DNA of 14,976 nucleotides from DATLCI01 sp046714215. Lineage in GTDB: Bacteria > Acidobacteriota > Terriglobia > Terriglobales > Acidobacteriaceae. Made by a program: the position numbers and the translations under genes. The stretch covers positions 1-14,976 of the forward strand of contig JBKKBM010000132.1 in the NCBI GenBank assembly GCA_046714215.1, given 5' to 3'. Positions 7,374 through 14,732 of this stretch are shown piece by piece. The notes beneath the pieces were generated by a model, which saw only the letters and a program-made list of their open reading frames with translations, was not told where the DNA came from and made no database searches. Every line of letters begins with the position of its first letter. Within the stretch, counting starts at the first letter, position 1.

Positions 7374-8044
7374 CGCCCGAGCCAGACCTTCCCCAGGGTG
7401 CGATTAGTGGCGTAGACGGCGGAGAGCACTACGAAAGAAAACAGTAGCAGCGCCAGCGCCGTCTGATTAGCGCTGACGTAGTCCAACTCCTGCACGCGGT
7501 CGTAGATGTCGACGGAGATGGTGCGGGTCACGCCGGGAATATTGCCTCCGACCATCAACACCACGCCGAACTCACCTACGGTGTGGGCAAAGCTCAACAC
7601 CACACCGGTCACGATGCCGGGCAAGGACAACGGCGCGATCACCCGCAGGAACGTGCGCGCGCGCGTGGCGCCCAGCAGTGCCGAAGCCGAAAGCAAGCGC
7701 CGGTCGACGGCGGCGAACGCCGCGGCAAAGGGCTGCACCGCGAAGGGCAAACTGTAGAGCACGGACGCCAGCAACAGGCCCTCAAAACTAAAAGCAAATG
7801 AATGACCGAAGGCGCGCTCAAACCAGGCGCCGATCGGACTGCGCGAACCCAGCGCCACCAGCACATAGAAACCCAACACCGTCGGCGGCAGCACCAGCGG
7901 CAGCGCGACTACTGCTTCCATCAGAAACTTGGCGCGAAAGCGCGAGAAGGCGATCCAATAGGCAAGCGGTAATCCAATGACGAGCAGGATGGCCGCAACC
8001 AGCGAAGCCAACTTCAATGTCAAAGCGATGGCGACCCAGTTCAT
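7370..8044 (-). CDS. modB: Molybdate ABC transporter permease
   Basis: This 224-residue inner-membrane permease has about five hydrophobic segments. VVALPLVLPPTVLGFYVLVAL (about 45-65) is the characteristic ModB stretch. The cytoplasmic EAA loop that contacts the ATPase is ALLGATRARTFLRVIAPLSLPGIVTG (about 122-147). HTVGEFGVVLMVGGNIPG (about 154-171) is nearly diagnostic for ModB. It starts at ATG 8044 inside a four-base ATGA overlap with modA; AAAGGA lies about seven bases upstream, within the end of modA. The overlaps on both sides indicate one operon and coupled translation. Confidence 0.95.
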   Translation of the reverse strand: MNWVAIALTLKLASLVAAILLVIGLPLAYWIAFSRFRAKFLMEAVVALPLVLPPTVLGFYVLVALGSRSPIGAWFERAFGHSFAFSFEGLLLASVLYSLPFAVQPFAAAFAAVDRRLLSASALLGATRARTFLRVIAPLSLPGIVTGVVLSFAHTVGEFGVVLMVGGNIPGVTRTISVDIYDRVQELDYVSANQTALALLLFSFVVLSAVYATNRTLGKVWLGR

Positions 8045-8853
8045 CGTTTGTCCTTTGCTGCTTGCGGGGTGGGCGCCACCAAGCCAAAGCGCTGCATCAC
8101 TTCACTCCCGGCGGGGCTCTTCAGGAATTGAAGAAACTCTTCCGCGACGCGCGGGTGCTGGGCCCGCTTGAGCACCACCGCGGCTTGCTCCAGCGGGGGA
8201 TAAAGCCTCTGCGGGACTACCCAATACTTCCCTGCTGCTTGCAACCGGGGCGACCGCGCCAGCGCCAGCGCGATGATGCCCGCCTGCGCGTTCCCGGTCT
8301 CGACGAACTGCGACGCCTGGGCGATGTTCTCGCCCATCACCATCTTGTCCTTGACCGCCTCCCACACTCCGGCATTTTCCAGCGCTGATTTGGCCGCGCG
8401 TCCGTAGGGTGCGTGCGCCGGATTCGCAATCGCGATCCGTTTCACCCCGGGCGTGGTCAATGCTTTCAGGCCTAACCGTTCACAGTCCAAGGCCGAATCA
8501 TTGGGCACCCACACCACGATCTTGCCGATCGCGTACCTATAGAGAGAATCTTTTTTTGTCAGGCCAGCCACCTCCAAGCGCTGCGGATAGTCCACGTCGG
8601 CCGAGAAAAACAGGTCGAAGGGCGCGCCGTTCTGGATTTGCGCGAAGAAGTTCCCGGACGAGCCAAAAATTACCCGGACTTTATTCCCGGTCTTTTTTTC
8701 ATAGGCCGTAACCACCTCGAGAAGCGCCGATTGCAGGTCCGAGGCGGCGGCAATGGTCAGGACTTGGCCACTACCCTGCTGCGCCGCAACGCCCAGCGGC
8801 GCCACCAGCAGAAAACCGATGAGCGCACGAACAGTGAGTCTACGGGCGGACAA
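8041..8853 (-). CDS. modA: Periplasmic molybdate-binding protein
   Basis: This 270-residue protein has a Sec-type signal peptide (about residues 1-24, with basic MSARR, a hydrophobic core and cleavage near VAA-QQ). The mature part begins VLTIAAASDLQSAL (31-44). FGSSGNFFAQIQNGAPFDLFFSAD (63-86) is the second oxyanion-contact region, and IANPAHAPYGRAAKSAL (142-158) is typical of ModA. It binds molybdate (possibly tungstate) and delivers it to ModB. The start is TTG at 8853, placed by a strong GGAGG (8860-8864) with six bases of spacing. This lies inside the end of the regulator gene, giving a 14-base overlap. The nearby ATG is in another frame, where it encodes part of the regulator's C-terminus. 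Confidence 0.95.
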   Translation of the reverse strand: MSARRLTVRALIGFLLVAPLGVAAQQGSGQVLTIAAASDLQSALLEVVTAYEKKTGNKVRVIFGSSGNFFAQIQNGAPFDLFFSADVDYPQRLEVAGLTKKDSLYRYAIGKIVVWVPNDSALDCERLGLKALTTPGVKRIAIANPAHAPYGRAAKSALENAGVWEAVKDKMVMGENIAQASQFVETGNAQAGIIALALARSPRLQAAGKYWVVPQRLYPPLEQAAVVLKRAQHPRVAEEFLQFLKSPAGSEVMQRFGLVAPTPQAAKDKR

Positions 8854-9244
8854 TCATCACCTCCGTGGACTTAATGAGCGCCGCGGCGGTCTCGCCCACC
8901 TTCAGTCCCATCTCGCGCGCGGCGTCCGCGGTGATGATGGAGGTAATGACCTGGCCGCCGATGGAAAGTTTTACCTGCGCCATCAGACCACTGACTTTCA
9001 GCTCCACGATGCGCCCCACCAATTGATTGCGTCCGCTGATATGGCGAAAGTTCTGGCGGCGCTCCGCCACCGGCTTGGAGCGGGTGGCGCCCAGAAACTG
9101 GTCAAGTTCACCGAGCGGAATGCGGTGATGTCCGCCCGAGGTCTTTACCGTCTTTAGTTTTTTCTTCAGGATCCACTGTTTGATGGTGGGATAGCTGATG
9201 CCCAGGCGCAGCGCCGCTTCGCGGGGTTTCAGGAGGTTTGCCAT
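8840..9244 (-). CDS. Molybdate-responsive regulator: excisionase/MerR-type HTH plus single MOP domain
   Basis: This 134-residue protein has two parts. Residues 3-50 form a winged HTH of the excisionase/MerR type: KPREAALRLGISYPTIKQWI, then the wing TVKTSGGHHRIPLGELDQFL. Residues 70-134 form a single MOP (molybdopterin-binding/TOBE) domain, beginning SGRNQLVGRIVELKVSG and ending TAAALIKSTEVMIVRP. MOP domains bind molybdate or tungstate between subunits, so this is probably the Mo-sensing regulator of modABC, functionally comparable to ModE but with a different DNA-binding half. ModE has a larger LysR-type HTH and normally two MOP domains. It is first in the mod operon and overlaps modA by 14 bases. 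No Shine-Dalgarno sequence precedes the ATG at 9244, and AT-rich CGAT repeats start five bases upstream. Autoregulation is inferred from position. Confidence 0.87.
   Translation of the reverse strand: MANLLKPREAALRLGISYPTIKQWILKKKLKTVKTSGGHHRIPLGELDQFLGATRSKPVAERRQNFRHISGRNQLVGRIVELKVSGLMAQVKLSIGGQVITSIITADAAREMGLKVGETAAALIKSTEVMIVRP
8857..8864 (-). promoter_or_regulatory. Strong ribosome binding site deciding the modA TTG start
   Basis: The minus strand reads GGAGGTGA, six bases from GGAGG to the TTG at 8853-8851. This is the best Shine-Dalgarno match in the window and lies within the coding sequence of the upstream regulator. It shows that modA begins at TTG rather than at a later ATG. Confidence 0.8.
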
Positions 9245-9248
9245 CTAG

Positions 9249-9278
9249 CGATTCTATACGATTTATAACGATATATCG
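9249..9278 (-). promoter_or_regulatory. Three helically phased CGAT repeats; probable promoter/operator of the mod operon
   Basis: On the plus strand three 10-base units follow each other exactly: CGATTCTATA (9249-9258), CGATTTATAA (9259-9268) and CGATATATCG (9269-9278). The last is itself a palindrome. Read on the minus strand they give TATAAA and TATAGAAT, good -10 candidates, ending five bases before the regulator's ATG. The 10-base phase puts the CGATs on one DNA face, as expected for cooperative binding of small HTH proteins. The TATAACGAT at 9264-9272 also resembles, from memory, a half-site of the E. coli ModE operator. The repeat is seen; its role is inference. Confidence 0.6.
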
Positions 9279-9351
9279 AGCCTCGCCTGCCTAGCCCCCG
9301 GCACTCGCAGTCCCGTACAGCGACTTCCCCGCTCAAACGGGGTTATATTTG

Positions 9352-9357
9352 TAGAAT
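9352..9357 (+). promoter_or_regulatory. Candidate -10 box for the macA operon
   Basis: TAGAAT at 9352-9357 lies 60 bases before the macA start, in an AT-rich patch (9343-9358) that follows a small hairpin with arms CCCCG (9327-9331) and CGGGG (9338-9342). No clear -35 box is visible at the right distance. A promoter must lie in the 172-base divergent gap, and this is the best candidate. Confidence 0.35.
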
Positions 9358-9416
9358 AAGGATGAGCCTCAGGACGTTGTCCCAGCCTCGGTCCCCAGAA
9401 CCTCAGGATCAAACAT

Positions 9417-11000
9417 TTGAATAGCAAACGTAATTGGATGATTGTGATTGCCGTGGTGGCCGTGGTCGCCACTTTTGCCGCCTTCCGCAGCAACAGCACG
9501 AAAGCGCCCAACTACACCACCGCCAGCGTCAGCCGGGGCACCATCCGCGCGCTGGTGGAGGCTACCGGCACCATCAATGCGGTGACCACGGTTCAGGTGG
9601 GTTCGCAGGTCTCCGGCACCATCTCCCGCCTGAATGCGGACTTCAACTCGCAAGTGAAAAAGGGGCAAGTGATCGCGCAGATTGACGCCTCCATCTTCGA
9701 GGGCAATCTGCTGCAAGCGCGCGCAGACCTGGAGAATGCCCGGGCCAACGCGGCCGCGGCCCGCGCCAACCTGGAAAAAGCGAAGTCCGCGGCCGTCCAG
9801 GCCAAAGCGGATTATGGCCGCACGCAAGCACTGGCGAAAGAAGGAGTCTTCAGCCAGCAACAGTTGGAGGTGACCAAAGCCGCCGCTGAATCCGCTGAAG
9901 CCTCAGTCAACGCCGCCGCGGCCCAAGTCACGCAGGCCAACGCGCAGGTCAACCAGCGCGCCGCCGCGGTTTCCGTAGCCAAGACCAATCTCGATCACAC
10001 CACCATCATGGCGCCGGTGGACGGCATCGTGATCAATCGCAGCGTGGACGTCGGTCAGACCGTCTCCGCCTCCCTCTCTGCACCCACGCTCTTCACCATC
10101 GCGCAGGACCTCACCAAGATGCTGGTCTACACCAAGACGGATGAATCTGACATCGGCCGCATCCGCTCCGGTCAACCCGTCACCTTCAAGGTGGACGCAT
10201 TCCCCACCGAAGGTTTTCGCGGACGCGTGCTCGAAGTCCGCATGAATGCCACCGTGGTGCAGAACGTCGTCACTTATGACACGGTCATCGAATTCGACAA
10301 TCCCGAGCGCAAACTCTTTCCCGGCATGACCGCCTATGTCACCATCCCGGTGGCCACTGCCAAAGATGTGTTGAAGATCCCCAACGCGGCGCTGCGCTTC
10401 AGGCCCGACTTGAAGCCCGAAGAAATACGGGCACTCTATGAGAAACATGGGATCCATGAATCCCGTGGCGGAGGCGAACGCCAGTATGCCGATGCTGGTT
10501 CCGGCGAGCCAGCAGGCGCGCTGGAAGCAGGCGCAGTCGCAACCAAAGCCCCGGGCAGCGAAGGTTCCCCCGCGGCGAAAAACGGTTCCTCGCAACCCGG
10601 CGGAATGGGTGGACGCGGCGCCCGACGCGGCATGGGCCGTGGTGAACAGCCCGGCGGCGGCGCGGAAGGTGTCCCCACTGCTTCAGGACAAGGTGCTCCT
10701 GGCGATACAGGACGTGCGGGTCGTGCGGGAGGCGCTGGTGGTCAACGCCAGGACGGGGCCGGCATGGGCGGCGCGCGTCCGCGTCCGGAGCAGACCGCCA
10801 TCGTATGGGCGCTCAATGAGGATAAGTCGTTGCGTCCCATCAAGGTCAAGGTCGGCATCACCGACCTCACCGTCACCGAGCTGATCGAAGGCGAAGTCAA
10901 GCAAGGCGACCAGATCATCACGGGCTCTTCCACCGCGCGCGCCGGCGGACCGCCGCGCCTCGGTGGGCAACCAGGCGGGGGCGGCCAGCGCCGTAACTAG
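9417..11000 (+). CDS. macA: MacA-like periplasmic adaptor of an ABC efflux pump, with a long glycine-rich insertion
   Basis: This 527-residue membrane-fusion protein has an N-terminal anchor helix (about 7-22). The lipoyl/barrel-sandwich half is VEATGTINAVTTVQVGSQVSG (47-67). A long alanine-rich coiled-coil hairpin (about 95-192) follows. The second lipoyl half is TTIMAPVDGIVINRSVDVGQTV (195-216), then the beta-barrel and IPNAALRFRPD (321-331). The frame opens with TTG at 9417, with AGGA eight bases upstream; the resulting MNSKRNW is a normal positively charged start. Residues 349-457 are low-complexity Gly/Ala/Arg/Gln inserted before the C-terminal membrane-proximal domain (461-502), and another glycine-rich tail ends the protein. 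Usual MacA proteins are about 370-400 residues. It links the MacB-type ATPase/permease downstream to an outer-membrane channel not encoded here. The exported substrate is unknown. Confidence 0.87.
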   Translation: MNSKRNWMIVIAVVAVVATFAAFRSNSTKAPNYTTASVSRGTIRALVEATGTINAVTTVQVGSQVSGTISRLNADFNSQVKKGQVIAQIDASIFEGNLLQARADLENARANAAAARANLEKAKSAAVQAKADYGRTQALAKEGVFSQQQLEVTKAAAESAEASVNAAAAQVTQANAQVNQRAAAVSVAKTNLDHTTIMAPVDGIVINRSVDVGQTVSASLSAPTLFTIAQDLTKMLVYTKTDESDIGRIRSGQPVTFKVDAFPTEGFRGRVLEVRMNATVVQNVVTYDTVIEFDNPERKLFPGMTAYVTIPVATAKDVLKIPNAALRFRPDLKPEEIRALYEKHGIHESRGGGERQYADAGSGEPAGALEAGAVATKAPGSEGSPAAKNGSSQPGGMGGRGARRGMGRGEQPGGGAEGVPTASGQGAPGDTGRAGRAGGAGGQRQDGAGMGGARPRPEQTAIVWALNEDKSLRPIKVKVGITDLTVTELIEGEVKQGDQIITGSSTARAGGPPRLGGQPGGGGQRRN

Positions 11001-11004
11001 TACC

Positions 11005-11787
11005 ATGGCCACCCTTCAGGCTCCGGACATTCGCGCGCACGGTTCACCGCTGCAGCCGGTGATCCGCGTGCAAGACCTGCACAAGTATTACGAGATGGGC
11101 GAGACCCGCGTGCATGCTTTGCGCGGCGTCAGCCTAGACATCCATCCGGGCGAGTTCGTCGCCATCATGGGCTCCAGCGGCAGCGGCAAGTCCACCTTCA
11201 TGAACCTGCTGGGATGCCTGGACAAGCCGACTACGGGTAACTACTACCTCAGCGGCGAAGACGTCTCCGGATTCACCAAGCACCAGTTGGCGAAGATCCG
11301 CAACCAGCGCATCGGCTTTGTCTTCCAGGGTTTCAATCTGCTCTCCCGCACTACCGCCCTGGAGAATACGGAACTGCCCACGCTCTACGCCAAAGTCGAC
11401 AAAATGGAGCGCGAAAAGCGGGCCAAGGAAGCGCTGGCGCTGGTTGGCCTGGCTGACCGCGAAGACCACTACCCCTCGCAACTCTCCGGCGGACAGCAAC
11501 AGCGCGTCGCCATCGCCCGCGCGCTGGTGAACAAGCCTTCCATCCTGCTGGCCGACGAACCTACCGGCAACCTCGACAGCCGCACATCGGTTGAGGTCAT
11601 GGACATCTTCCAACGGCTCAACGATGGCGGCCTGACCATCGTGCTCGTCACCCATGAGCATGACATCTCCCAGTTCGGTAAGCGCCAGATCATCTTCCGC
11701 GACGGTCTGGTCAAAGTGGACGCTCCCATCACCCATGGTTTACGCGCGGCGGACGTACTGGATGCCATGCCCAAACTCGAGGATTAA
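11005..11787 (+). CDS. MacB-type ABC transporter ATP-binding protein
   Basis: This 260-residue ATPase belongs to the MacB/LolD/FtsE group. It has Walker A GSSGSGKST (56-64), followed by FMNLLGCLDKPTTG, which is typical of the group. The Q-loop glutamine is at 108, signature LSGGQQQRVAIARAL is at 160-174, Walker B ILLADEPTGNLDS is at 180-192 and the switch histidine is at 217. I chose ATG 11005, four bases after the macA stop. The frame is also open to a GTG at 10963, but that would overlap macA and add a glycine/alanine-rich leader. No clear Shine-Dalgarno sequence is present, which suggests coupling to macA translation. In E. coli this domain is fused to the permease as one MacB chain; here it is a separate gene. 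Confidence 0.92.
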   Translation: MATLQAPDIRAHGSPLQPVIRVQDLHKYYEMGETRVHALRGVSLDIHPGEFVAIMGSSGSGKSTFMNLLGCLDKPTTGNYYLSGEDVSGFTKHQLAKIRNQRIGFVFQGFNLLSRTTALENTELPTLYAKVDKMEREKRAKEALALVGLADREDHYPSQLSGGQQQRVAIARALVNKPSILLADEPTGNLDSRTSVEVMDIFQRLNDGGLTIVLVTHEHDISQFGKRQIIFRDGLVKVDAPITHGLRAADVLDAMPKLED

Positions 11788-11796
11788 GAAAGCCTT

Positions 11797-13020
11797 ATGA
11801 ATTTTCTTTCCACATTGCGACTGGCATTACGCGCGCTGGCGCGGAATAAACTGCGCTCCGGCCTTACTATGTTGGGCATCATCATCGGCGTGGGCGCGGT
11901 CATTGCCATGGTAGGGATCGGGCAGGGTGCTGACCGCCAGATCCAGCAACAGATCGCCAACATGGGGTCGAACATGCTCATGGTGATGTCCGGGTCAGTG
12001 AATCGCGGCGGCTTGCGCGTCGGCTTCGGCGCTACCAAGACACTCGTCTATGACGATGTGCAAGCCATCCTGCGGGAAGCCCCGTCCGTCGCCGCCGTCG
12101 CGCCCGGCACCATGACCAGTAGCCAGGTGGTCTATGGCAATGATAATTGGGGCACCCGCATCATCGGCACTGAGCCGCAATACTTCGAGATTCGTACTTG
12201 GCCTCTGGCTTCCGGCGTCATCTTCGACCAGTCCCAGGTGGAGCAGAACTTGAACGTCGCCGTCATCGGCGAAACGGTGCGGAAGAACCTTTTTGCCGCC
12301 ACCGACCCAGTGGGCCAGACCGTCCGCATCAAGAATCTGCCGTTCACTGTCATCGGCGTGCTGCAACCCAAGGGTAGCTCCGCCTCCGGCATGGGTGACG
12401 ATCAGGACGATCAGGTATTCATCCCTTACACCACGCACCAGAAAAAACTGACGGGTGACACGTGGCTGCGCTTTCTCACTGTCTCCGCGGTGTCGCTCGA
12501 GGCCAGTAGCGCCGCCCAGCAGCAGATCGAATCGATTCTGCGGGACCGCCACCGCATCCGCCAGGGGCAGGATGACGATTTCTTCGTCCGCAACATGAAG
12601 GACGTCGCCGACCAGGCCGCCCAAGCCAGCCAGGTCATGACCGTACTGCTGGCCTCCATTGCCAGCGTGTCATTGCTGGTCGGCGGCATCGGCATCATGA
12701 ACATCATGCTGGTCTCAGTGACCGAACGCACCCGCGAGATCGGTATCCGCATCGCCCTGGGCGCCACCGAAGAAGACGTGCAGCGCCAATTCCTCATTGA
12801 GGCATTCGTATTGAGCGCCATCGGCGGATTCATCGGCATATTGTTTGGTATTGGCGCGTCGTGGGTCATTTCCTCGCGGTTTAACTGGCCCGTGCTGGTT
12901 TCGCCCATGTCCATCGTGGTGGCCGCAGTCTTCTCCATGGCCATCGGGATATTTTTCGGCTACTACCCGGCCCGCAAGGCGTCGCGGCTGGATCCGATCG
13001 AGGCCCTGCGCTACGAATAA
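11797..13020 (+). CDS. MacB-type ABC transporter permease (FtsX fold)
   Basis: This 407-residue protein begins LRLALRALARNKLRSGLTMLGIIIGVGAVIAMV (7-39), the classic MacB/FtsX first segment: an amphipathic lead and then TM1. A periplasmic MacB core domain fills about 45-280. It then has three C-terminal membrane segments, near 282-309 (VSLLVGGIGIMNIML), 333-357 and 366-390. RTREIGIRIALGA (about 312-324) is the cytoplasmic coupling motif, and the end ARKASRLDPIEALRYE is typical. It works as a mechanotransmission-type exporter with MacA and the ATPase encoded nine bases upstream. No outer-membrane TolC gene is in the window. The substrate is unknown; macrolides, peptides or lipids are all precedents in the family. 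Confidence 0.94.
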   Translation: MNFLSTLRLALRALARNKLRSGLTMLGIIIGVGAVIAMVGIGQGADRQIQQQIANMGSNMLMVMSGSVNRGGLRVGFGATKTLVYDDVQAILREAPSVAAVAPGTMTSSQVVYGNDNWGTRIIGTEPQYFEIRTWPLASGVIFDQSQVEQNLNVAVIGETVRKNLFAATDPVGQTVRIKNLPFTVIGVLQPKGSSASGMGDDQDDQVFIPYTTHQKKLTGDTWLRFLTVSAVSLEASSAAQQQIESILRDRHRIRQGQDDDFFVRNMKDVADQAAQASQVMTVLLASIASVSLLVGGIGIMNIMLVSVTERTREIGIRIALGATEEDVQRQFLIEAFVLSAIGGFIGILFGIGASWVISSRFNWPVLVSPMSIVVAAVFSMAIGIFFGYYPARKASRLDPIEALRYE

Positions 13021-13029
13021 GTGAAACCT

Positions 13030-13045
13030 TTCGCCGGCTGGCGAA
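13030..13045 (+). terminator. Short hairpin after the permease gene, possible terminator without T tract
   Basis: TTCGCC (13030-13035) and GGCGAA (13040-13045) pair perfectly around a GGCT loop, ten bases after the permease stop codon. No T run follows, so it could be a weak or factor-dependent terminator or an mRNA-stabilising hairpin. It lies in the 99-base gap separating the macAB-type genes from msrP. Confidence 0.35.
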
Positions 13046-13119
13046 TCGCATCTAACCAGCGCAAGTGACCATCCGTTTTGCCCGTTTGGCGCGTACCAGT
13101 AGTAGAAGGTGAAGGGACC

Positions 13120-14082
<963 letters not shown>

Positions 14083-14099
14083 CCTTTACCCACAAGCCC

Positions 14100-14732
14100 G
14101 TGACCCAAAAACGCATTGTTCTGCTTAAGATCTTCGTCTGGATACTCTGCCTGGCGCCCGTAGGCGCGCTGGTTTTCCGCGGGCTGCGCAGCGACCTCGG
14201 CGCCAATCCCATCGAGAAGGTGCTGAACAGCCTCGGCTTCTGGACGCTCACGTTGCTGCTTTCTTCCCTGGCCATCACGCCGCTGCGCCGCCTCACCGGA
14301 CTCAACTGGCTCATCCGTTTTCGCCGGTTAGTCGGGCTATTTGCTTTTTTCTACGTCTGCCTGCATTTCGTAACGTATCTAGTGTTGGACCAGGAATTGG
14401 ATCTTGCCGCGGCGCTCAAGGACATTCCGCAGCGCCCGTTCATCGCAGTCGGATTCGTTGCGTTCGTTTTGCTGATTCCCTTGGCGGTGACGTCGACCAC
14501 CTGGTCTATCCGCAAGCTGGGCGGCAAGAACTGGAATCGGCTGCATAAGCTGGTCTACATCAGCGCCATCGCCGGAGTGATCCACTTCTTTTGGAGAGTG
14601 AAATCCGATTACTTTGAGCCTCAACTCTTCGCCGGGATCCTGGCATTGTTGCTCGGTTACCGGGTCATAGTCTGGCTGAAGGGCCGCGCCCAGCCCGCGC
14701 CCGGCGCGGCGCCCGTAGCGAATCGGCCTTAG
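14100..14732 (+). CDS. msrQ: Heme-binding membrane subunit of the methionine sulfoxide reductase system
   Basis: This 210-residue integral membrane protein has about six hydrophobic segments and belongs to the ferric-reductase-like transmembrane family. Histidines at 89 (FYVCLHFVTYL), 149 (WNRLHKLVYISA) and 162 (GVIHFFW) fall at nearly the same positions as the heme ligands of E. coli MsrQ (about 91, 151 and 164 as I recall). RFRRLVGLFAFFY (73-85) and TSTTWSIRKLGGKNWNRLHKL (131-151) are family-typical. It passes electrons from the quinone pool or a cytoplasmic flavin reductase to MsrP. It starts with GTG at 14100, 17 bases after msrP, and has no clear Shine-Dalgarno sequence, so it is probably translated by coupling from msrP. 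The proline/alanine-rich tail is not conserved. Confidence 0.94.
   Translation: MTQKRIVLLKIFVWILCLAPVGALVFRGLRSDLGANPIEKVLNSLGFWTLTLLLSSLAITPLRRLTGLNWLIRFRRLVGLFAFFYVCLHFVTYLVLDQELDLAAALKDIPQRPFIAVGFVAFVLLIPLAVTSTTWSIRKLGGKNWNRLHKLVYISAIAGVIHFFWRVKSDYFEPQLFAGILALLLGYRVIVWLKGRAQPAPGAAPVANRP

Noticed and set aside
9245..9416. Moco or other riboswitch upstream of the mod operon or macA
   Set aside because: The regulator's start codon is almost at its promoter, leaving no leader, and the macA leader has only one 5-bp hairpin; no aptamer-like structure is seen.
9903..10595. Open frame of 230 codons on the minus strand inside macA
   Set aside because: It is antisense to the coiled-coil and barrel of the adaptor; its aspartate- and glycine-rich content reflects codon complementarity.
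10963..11004. Upstream GTG start for the MacB-type ATPase
   Set aside because: It would overlap macA by 38 bases and add a glycine/alanine leader; the ATG at 11005 fits the family start better.
13078..13119. Upstream TTG start for msrP
   Set aside because: The added 14 residues do not fit a Tat leader, while ATG 13120 has a properly spaced ribosome site.
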